Position numbers and translations under genes: made by a program
Assembly: GCA_002803225.1 (NCBI GenBank)
Contig: NXFV01001201.1
Span: 1-13,084 of the forward strand
Length of the DNA: 13,084 bases
Source of the DNA: Gamarada debralockiae
Taxonomy: Eukaryota > Ascomycota > Leotiomycetes > Helotiales > Hyphodiscaceae
Direction of reading: 5' to 3'
Notes under the pieces: model-generated
What the model was told of the DNA's origin: nothing
Databases searched by the model: none
The model's input: the letters and a program-made list of their open reading frames with translations, nothing else
Part shown: positions 7,484-13,084 of the stretch, piece by piece
Position numbering within the stretch: position 1 is the stretch's first letter
Layout of the letters: each line of letters opens with the position of its first letter

Positions 7484-10200
7484 ACAAAGTATTCCGCAGC
7501 GTGCTCGACTACGGCGCCGTGGGAGATGGTGTTACGGTATGTGGAGTGAAAGGAGCTGCGAGTAAGTCCAAACGTACAACCGGCTGATTGTTGCTTTCTA
7601 TATTAGGATGATACCAAAGCGATTACGCTTGCCATGCTCGACGGCAACCGGTGTGGCAAAGATGTGATGGTTCTACCACTACCAACGCCATCGTATATTT
7701 CCCTCCCGGGACCTACTTGATCTCCGTCACTATCCCAATGCCATACGGAACTCAGGTGATTGGCGACGCAAATGACCGTCCCACGCTCAAGGCCTCAAGT
7801 AGCTTCATCGGTTTAGGTGTTCTTTCCACAGATGAATACACTGGAGGAGCGCCGCTAGCGGATGGAACTGACCAGGAGTACTATGTTAACACCGCCAACT
7901 TCTACCGCCAAATCCGCAACATCATTATCGACGTCATACGGACCGACAATGCGCAAAAGATCGCATGCATTCACTACCAGGTAGCGCAAGCCACCAGCTT
8001 GCAAAATGTAGAGCTCATAGCCCTCGCAGGCTCAACACAGACCGGAATATACGCGGAGAATGGGAGTGGAGGCCAAATCTCTGACGTTGTCTTCCGAGGC
8101 GGTGCCAAAGGTATCTTATGGCGGTAACCAGCAGTTCACTGCCCAGCGCCTTACCTTTGATGGTTGCACGGTTGGTGTCCAAGTGATTTGGGATTGGGGA
8201 TGGGTTTGGAAGTCCATCACAATGACCCATGTTGGCATCGGCTTCGAGCTGGTCTCTGATGACGGTTCGGGTAACATCTGTTCTCTCTCGATCATCGACT
8301 CCTCCTTCTCAGGCATTGGCACAGCGGCAGTTGTCATTGCTCCGCCATCAGCCAAGACTGGTTCTGGCAGCACCGGGATTATTCTTGAGAACGTTGCCCT
8401 TTCAGGAGTCCCTGTAGTAGTTCAGGATACAGCCGGTACTACCCTTCTGGATGGATCTGCTGCTTTGATAGATCAGTGGACTATTGGTCTAACTTATGAT
8501 GGTACGACGAGCTCCCGCAGCTTTTCTAATGGGGGTAAAGTGGGAGACTACCGCCGACACTCGACCCTTCTTGATGCCAGCGGCAAATACTTTGAGCGTC
8601 AAAAAGCCCCAATACGAAGATCATGGCGTAGGTGATTTCGTCAACATCAAGAACTTGGGCGCCACAGGAGATGGATCCACAGATGATACGGCGGCTTTCC
8701 AGGCCGCGTTGTACTCCTGTCAAGGCAGGATTCTCTTTATAGACGCCGGATCGTATATTCTCACCTCCACCGTAACTGTCCCGCAGGGAACAAAAATTGT
8801 CGGAGAGACCTGGTCTCAGCTGGTTGCTTCAGGGTCCTACTTCGGGGACGCTAGTCAAGTAATCCCTTTCCTCCTTTTGTGGCTCCTCTCCCTGTCTTCT
8901 TCCCTTTCTTCTGCCCTTCTTGCTAACCTAGCTTCAGCAACCCTCAAGTCATGCTTAGGGTCGGAAACAAAGGAGAAGTCGGGAACATCGAGATGCAGGA
9001 CCTTATTTTCACGACACAAGAACCAACACCAGGAGCAATTCTGGTCGAGTGGAATATCCAGGCCAAGACTGCCGGATCCGCTGGTCTGTGGGATTGCCAC
9101 GCGCGTATCGGAGGTACTACTGGAACCAAATTGACGCCAGCGGAGTGCCCTGCCGTGACAAGTGGTATTGATCCAGGTTGCAACGGTGCTAGTCTGATGT
9201 TTCATCTGACGTCGACGGGCTCAGGTTACTTCGAAAACATGTGGCTTTGGGGTTCTGATCATATGATCGAGTTAGTACTTGGTGTCTCCGCATGTGAATT
9301 GAGCCTGTAGTACAGAAACTGACGCTTCCCAATAGTGACCCTGCACCAACTGATCCGACATACTCCATGGTGCAGAACAGCATCTACATCGCGCGTGGAT
9401 TCTTGATCGAGAGCACACAGCCCACCTGGTAACCCAACCCCTGGCGAAAGCCTTTTGTGACTGCTCGGATTTCCACTAACACGGCGAAAGGCTTTATGCG
9501 ACTGCGTCCGAGCATTCCGTTTTCTACCAGTACAACTTCCATGGAGCTTCGAATATTTTCGCCGGTATGCTGCAGACCGAATCTCCATACTTTCAACCAA
9601 CACCAAAGCCGCCAGCTCCTTTCGAGGCTGTTGTTGGACTTTTCCCTGGCGACCCCCACTATACCTGCGCCGCCAATGATGATTTCAGTGGGTGCGATGA
9701 GTCCTGGGACGTCATCATCGAAGGATCCGAGAATATATATATTGCCGGTGCCGGAATTTATGCCTGGTTCTCATCTTATTCGCAGAGCTGCATCGACACG
9801 CAGGAATGCCAAAAGGCACTCGTATATCTCGACTCAAACTATGCAAACGTGCGCATTCAGAATCTCATTACGATCGGTGCCAAATACATGGCCGTGATGG
9901 ATGGCGAGGGCATTTCAGCTCTCGATAACCTCAACGTGGATAAACACCCAGACTGGTCCCAAATTTCCATTCTGGATGTCGGTGGCAACGGTTCGCAGTA
10001 CAACGAATTAGTATGGATCGACCCAAAAGTCTGGGATATGGACCAACCTTCGTTTACTTGCTCTCCTCCTTGCTATCTCAAGTTACCGCCATGGGCTGGT
10101 GCTACCAGTACCGTGAACTATCCCCTGATCACCGTCAGCGACGGGACCTGGACAAGCACAATTACTAAGGCGCCAATCACTATCTCGGAATGGATGATTG
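7484..10200 (+). other. GH55 catalytic region (two-lobed pectate-lyase-like beta-helix)
   Basis: Two lobes are visible. Lobe 1 starts at VFRSVLDYGAVGDGVT and, after a 70 nt intron (7537-7606), DDTKAITLAMLDGN, then NAIVYFPPGTYLIS and GGNQQFTAQRLTF. Lobe 2 starts at VNIKNLGATGDGSTDDT and runs through YILTSTVTVPQGTKIVGE, FENMWLWGSDHMI and FHGASNIFAGMLQTES. The repeated NxGAxGDGxTDD start is typical of GH55 exo-beta-1,3-glucanases. Two Glu, in ASEHSVFYQY (9510-9512) and MLQTESP (9579-9581), are 23 residues apart, the same spacing as Glu610 and Glu633 of Phanerochaete Lam55A (numbers from memory), so the acid catalyst appears retained. Frame changes sit near 7663, 8116 and 8600, and an abnormal donor at 8854-8859. 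Introns 9271-9335 and 9429-9490 are clean. Confidence 0.82.
9443..9505 (+). repeat. Near-duplicate of a 3' splice site inside its own intron
   Basis: ggcgaaagccttttgtgact at 9443-9462 is echoed 40 bp later by ggcgaaaggctttatgcgac at 9483-9502, and similarity continues weakly into tcgga/tccga. The second copy contains the real acceptor (gcgaaag, exon 7 from 9491); the first lies inside the 62 nt intron 9429-9490. This looks like a roughly 40 bp tandem duplication across the intron-exon border. Confidence 0.6.
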
Positions 10201-10559
10201 AAGTGGTGACTTTGACCCAGGGAAGTGCTGGCAAGAACAAACTGGCTAAACGTCAAGGATTCGACCCATTCTTGCCTGTCCTAGCAACCACGTCTTCCTG
10301 GCCCGCCGTTATTTACACCGGAGTGGACGGATCTGAAACAAATACAGCGCCCTCTGGGCCTTTTCCCGCGCCTCCACCCTCCGTTGCCGATGCTGCTGTG
10401 TTGAAACGCAATTGGCAGCCCGAAATCGGGCTGTTCAACGAGCCTATAGTGCCATACTGCGGTTTCTTTGACATCGGTTGCTTCGATCAACCGTGGCTAT
10501 ATGGTGACAACGGGACTAACATAAGCGGCGATCCCGACGACCCAAATTATGATGAGAAC

Positions 10560-11037
10560 TGGGAGGAGCTTCTCACCGTCTGTCCCGTCCCAACTACCTC
10601 CACATCTAGCACAACTGCCACAGCTACTACTACCACGGCAACGGCCGAGCCAGAGCCTTCGCCACGTGAGGGCGACCCCATGAAGAACGAAGTCTCGTGC
10701 TACGGCAGTGGTGAGAACACGGAGCACGTACGCATGGATAACGCCGCCACCAGCTTCTGCAACGCCGTGGGCAAAACCTGGGGACATTTTGACGGAAAAC
10801 TTTATCTTGAAGAGAGACCATCCATTTAATTATAACGGCGGAATTGGGGAGGTCGTTATTTCTATCAGGATGGAGATCTTCGAGGGCTGCGACTGGCCGT
10901 ACAACTTTGACCAATGCCTTCGGTATCTGGAGGCGCCCGTCGACAGTTGCGACTGTGGAGGTGTCAACGGGAAGCGGGGTGGTGTGGTGGAAAATGATTG
11001 CTACGCTTTCAAGATTGACCCGAATATCAATCTCTGA
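10560..11037 (+). other. Thr-rich linker and Cys-rich C-terminal domain of the GH55 gene
   Basis: A Thr/Ser/Ala linker (about 10590-10650, TTSTSSTTATATTTTATA) leads to a Cys-rich tail. The first part reads VSCYGSGENTEHVRMDNAA and SFCNAVG. After a one-base frame change in the AAAA run at 10773-10776 the tail reads PFNYNGGIGEVVISIRM, EGCDWPYNFDQCLRYL, PVDSCDCGGVNGK and ends at TGA 11035-11037. I associate this tail, from memory, with large fungal secreted hydrolases, including killer-toxin-like chitinases. Its role is unknown; the Cys spacing suggests a disulphide-bonded extracellular domain. The upstream frame closes at TAA 10827-10829, so as read the tail would be lost. Confidence 0.65.
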
Positions 11038-11398
11038 GCATGAGACTCATGAGAGTCATGAAAATGTACTAATTTCGTTTGTCAATGTAAATATAAGGAG
11101 GGAATTGTAGCCCTTCTGTTATTCGAATTGAAGATCAAACCCCACTGAAAACCTCCTTAGAGTAGTATAGCCAATCAAATACCTCCAAACCCGCTAACTA
11201 AACTCGTGTATCCCTTGGTCCGGCAGCGGATGCCTCAACGCTAACCAATTTGATATTAAACGATCATTTGATATCAGACTGTTCCTAAAAGGGTTAAGTG
11301 CGAAAAATAATATACCCTGATTGGTCGGCGCGTGACTCTTCAATATCGTGTTTTTTCGCGTACTAATCTTCGTCCTAATCTAAGTATCAATTAGCCAA

Positions 11399-11479
11399 AT
11401 GCCTCCCAAGCGCAAATCACCACCTACAGAGGGCCAATTAGGGCCTAACCCTAATAAATTAAAGAGTAAAACCCTATAG
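11399..11479 (+). other. 26-codon basic ORF with embedded TTAGGG-like palindrome
   Basis: ATG at 11399 to TAG at 11477-11479 encodes a short basic Pro/Lys-rich peptide beginning MPPKRKSPPT. Such a start resembles the N-termini of fungal DNA transposases and DNA-binding proteins, but 26 codons is too little for assignment. Inside it, attaggg (11437-11443) and ccctaat (11449-11455) form an inverted repeat with a 5-base loop, matching one unit of the fungal telomere repeat on each strand. It could be a transposon stub; confidence is low. Confidence 0.2.
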
Positions 11480-11490
11480 TACATAACTAC

Positions 11491-11544
11491 AGTTACAGTT
11501 ATAGTTACAGTTATAGTTATAGTCACAGTTATAGCTACAGTTAT
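11491..11544. repeat. Hexanucleotide array, nine units of AGTTAY type
   Basis: Nine consecutive 6 bp units: AGTTAC or AGTTAT in seven and AGTCAC or AGCTAC in two, without a phase break from 11491 to 11544. Variation is almost only C/T at units' third, fourth or last base. Confidence 0.9.
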
Positions 11545-11551
11545 AATATAA

Positions 11552-11601
<50 letters not shown>
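11552..11601. repeat. (TAC)n microsatellite, about 16.7 units
   Basis: An uninterrupted perfect TAC repeat runs 50 bp from 11552 to 11601, seven bases after the hexamer array. Perfect repeats of this length are expected to vary in length between isolates. Confidence 0.95.
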
Positions 11602-11794
11602 TAGAGAATACTTTTTAAAAGCACCTGACCTTACTAGTCCCGATCTAAGAATTTTCGCTGGATTGGGAAGGAGGGCGGGGCAGGGGGCAGCGCTTTGCCT
11701 TGCGAGGCCTAGCGGGACGCGATTTGGTTGGCGCGGTCACGAGGATCGAGGGCTGCGAGGTCTAACATGCTTAACCAGTGCCAGCGGGAGATGA

Positions 11795-12095
11795 GCTCTG
11801 TGCAAAGGCTGGACCAAGTATCCTGGCTATAACCCCGATTTTGACCGTGGCAGATATAGTGGACAGCTTTAGAAAAAAATCTTCGATGCTGACGCCACTG
11901 ATCCCTCTGCGATCCTCCCACTCCTCGCCAACCTACAGGCTCACGCCCAATCACCGATCATGACTGCGGGACCCGAATGTATTGAGCCCTCTAGAAGATA
12001 TTCAGAACCTCTTGCAAGGAAATGGTGTCTTGGATATTGCCTGGCAGGTGCAAGCGCAAAACCAGTCCACCTTGCCGAACACAACCCGAGCTTGA
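11795..12095 (+). pseudogene. Decayed gene fragment, C-terminal part of an unidentified protein
   Basis: After a TGA at 11792-11794 the frame from 11795 reads as convincing protein: ALCKGWTKYPGYNPDFDRGR, then a TAG at 11870-11872, then KKIFDADATDPSAILPLLAN and QAHAQSPIMTAGPECIEP. Near 11990 the protein-like frame shifts by one base and continues LEDIQNLLQGNGVLDIAWQV, QAQNQSTLPN, to TGA at 12093-12095. A stop where a Trp codon would fit (TGG to TAG), a frame change, no start and no signal peptide mark it as a remnant. Acidic and hydrophobic residues alternate as in a helical domain. I do not recognise the family. It could be a 3' remnant of another secreted protein of this cluster, or an exon of an unrelated lost gene. 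Confidence 0.45.
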
Positions 12096-12511
12096 AGTTG
12101 ACCCTTACACCCAAGTCAGCTTTATAACACGAAACAGGTGACCGAATTATACACTGCGTCAGGTTTTGAGCCTTTTGATTTGGGTCGGCCCAGATCTGAA
12201 TATTGGTCTTCTTAGCTCAGCTGTATGGGGCTGATTCCCAAAAAAAGCAATTCAGAAACAAGCATTGCCATTTCCGGCAAAATGCGGGGTACCGCGTAGT
12301 TTGGGAGTTGTTTGTGTAACGTAAGATTAGGAAAAAGGCACAATCAGGTGAAATATTGGCCACACAATACCCATTTAGTGAAGAGACCTGCATAAAGGCA
12401 ATAAAAGAAGCTGCAACCTTTTCCTTTCATTGAAGACAAGGTGGTAGGACACCTCGTATTATGCACGCCTCTAAAAAGCCATCGGCAAGGTTCGTAGGCA
12501 GTTTCCCCCCC

Positions 12512-12518
12512 TTATATG
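12512..12518 (+). promoter_or_regulatory. TATA-like element upstream of the last gene
   Basis: TTATATG lies 93-99 bases before the ATG at 12611, following a short C run. The position suits a fungal TATA box, but this is a single short motif and only suggestive. Confidence 0.25.
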
Positions 12519-12610
12519 TGCTGCCTCAGTTTTTTAATGTTTTATGGTGATGAGGGCAAAGTTTTTATTTGGATTCTTCACCCGTTTTTTCTCAACTAGA
12601 GTCAGTGAAA

Positions 12611-13064
12611 ATGATGTACGCTGTGTATCTTCTGGTCGCCGCACATTTGGCAAATGCTCGAGTGCCATATGAACTTCTTCCGCGAGCTTGCGCTGCAAAC
12701 AATTGCAACAGAGCTATTACTGGGACTTCAGGAGGCTCAGCAACTCTAGCGGCACACCTTGCAGATTGCAGTAGCTACTTCTCAGCTACTGTCTACCCAT
12801 CTCCCATGTGAGTCTTCAACGCTCCCTCTCTAAATTTTGCTCATACTTTGAAGTATCGTCGCCGTAACCTCCACCTCCACCCTGAATATAGGTCAAACTT
12901 TCAACCCTCCGGTTCAATCTACTCCAAATCCTGCTGTTACTGTCACTGCAAGCGCTATCCCGGGCTATGCCACGGCTCCTTGTAAAGGGGATGTCGCAGC
13001 TCGCTATGCCTCGGCGTGCTCATGTGGTGGTGTGAAGCGAGAGACAAAAACTTTCCCCGCTTCA
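12611..13064 (+). CDS. Small secreted Cys-containing protein, 3' end beyond the window
   Basis: The start ATG at 12611 opens a clear signal peptide (MMYAVYLLVAAHLANA, then RVPYELLPRAC). An in-frame ATG at 12569 would put 14 hydrophilic residues ahead of it and is less likely. Exon 1 is 12611-12807; a 46 nt intron (12808-12853, GTGAGT to GAAG) is followed by exon 2, 12854-13064, which ends at GTAAGT (13065), so the gene continues outside. The mature part reads CAANNCNRAITGT, HLADCSSYF, a Thr/Val/Pro stretch (NPAVTVTASAIPGYATAP), then YASACSCGGVKRE. The DCSS and YASACSC pattern is one I associate with uncharacterised fungal secreted proteins (from memory). Both exons are intact, unlike the two large genes upstream. 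Function unknown; a wall or extracellular location is inferred from the signal peptide. The extremely short intron is near the fungal minimum. Confidence 0.7.
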
Positions 13065-13070
13065 GTAAGT

Positions 13071-13084
13071 CCCCCCCCCCCCCC
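13071..13084. repeat. Poly-C tract at the window edge
   Basis: Fourteen C in a row, directly after a GTAAGT donor, run to the last base. It lies in an intron by my model. It is either a true homopolymer or the place where an assembly or read stopped. Confidence 0.85.

Larger units (their letters stand above)
5533..11037 (+). pseudogene. Secreted NucA/NucB-like nuclease fused to GH55 beta-1,3-glucanase; seven exons, multiply broken frame
   Basis: The ATG at 5533 heads a signal peptide (MAFSQIVNYFVAFFCLCSSL, cleavage probably after AVA at residue 24). Exons by GT-AG and frame: 5533-5678, 5892-6439, 6528-7536, 7607 to about 8854, 8938-9270, 9336-9428, 9491-11037, about 4.9 kb of coding sequence or some 1,640 codons. 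Domains in order: N-terminal region, nuclease-like domain, linker with dibasic sites, GH55 two-lobed beta-helix, Thr-rich linker, Cys-rich C-terminal domain. The product would be secreted and cleave wall beta-1,3-glucan; the nuclease role is inferred. Breaks: TGA at 6019-6021 in frame; one base missing near 6730 and near 7663; one extra near 8116, 8600 and 10773; the intron 4 donor has lost its usual GT at the frame-correct point. Domain order and introns stay clear, so decay is recent or the breaks are assembly errors. It lies divergent to the LysM/CFEM gene. Confidence 0.8.
11038..12610. other. Repeat-rich intergenic region
   Basis: About 1.57 kb between the GH55 gene and the last gene. It contains a short basic ORF with a telomere-like palindrome (11399-11479), a hexamer array (11491-11544), a trinucleotide microsatellite (11552-11601), a decayed gene fragment (11795-12095) and the upstream region of the last gene. 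A pair of 8-base inverted arms, gcgaaaaa (11300-11307) and tttttcgc (11352-11359), was noted. No paired terminal inverted repeats or target-site duplications of a complete transposon were found by eye. Confidence 0.5.

Noticed and set aside
8855..9205. 116-codon minus-strand ORF
   Set aside because: It overlaps GH55 exon 5 and an intron on the plus strand and has no recognisable domain.
2610..11037. Repeat-induced point mutation as the cause of the breaks
   Set aside because: Most lesions are single-base indels, the genes keep many CpA sites, and no TpA excess is obvious by eye. A RIP index would settle it; not computed here.
11640..11760. GC-rich stretch considered as an rRNA or tRNA fragment
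   Set aside because: No cloverleaf, conserved tRNA box or known rRNA segment was recognised.

Overview
The window looks like nuclear DNA of a filamentous ascomycete, most likely a Eurotiomycete of the Aspergillus/Penicillium type (inference). The signs are genes cut by short GT-AG introns (46-94 nt, one of 213 nt) with CTAAC- or CTGAC-like branch sites, secreted multi-domain wall-active proteins rich in Cys and Ser/Thr, and wide intergenic regions with microsatellites. No bacterial operon features, rRNA or tRNA were seen.

Layout. At 120-854 (+) lies an intact gene for a conserved-looking acidic hypothetical protein. 855-2609 holds no gene I can support. At 2610-4373 (-) lies a four-exon gene for a secreted chitin-binding protein: signal peptide, LysM, three hevein-type chitin-binding modules, Ser/Thr linker, two tandem CFEM modules. 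Its reading frame is broken three times (one-base loss near 3621, a 13-base G tract at 3452-3464, an in-frame TGA at 3146-3144). A 1.16 kb intergenic region with a 4 x 20 bp minisatellite separates it from a divergent seven-exon gene at 5533-11037 (+). That gene encodes a very large secreted protein: signal peptide, NucA/NucB-like nuclease domain, linker with dibasic sites, two-lobed GH55 beta-1,3-glucanase, Thr-rich linker, Cys-rich C-terminal domain. It carries one in-frame TGA, five single-base frame changes and a damaged splice donor. 11038-12610 holds simple repeats, a telomere-like palindrome, a 26-codon basic ORF and a decayed gene fragment (11795-12095). At 12611 (+) begins a small secreted Cys-containing protein that runs off the window at a poly-C tract.

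Working together (inference). The divergent pair joins a chitin-binding surface protein with a secreted beta-glucanase fused to a nuclease-like domain. This recalls the logic of yeast zymocin, where a wall-binding/chitinase subunit delivers a nuclease subunit, but uses GH55 and NucA/NucB-like domains. Both genes are disrupted as read. Many lesions are single-base indels, so real pseudogenisation and uncorrected assembly errors must be told apart. The two in-frame TGA codons favour real decay, while the homopolymer indels favour error or slippage.
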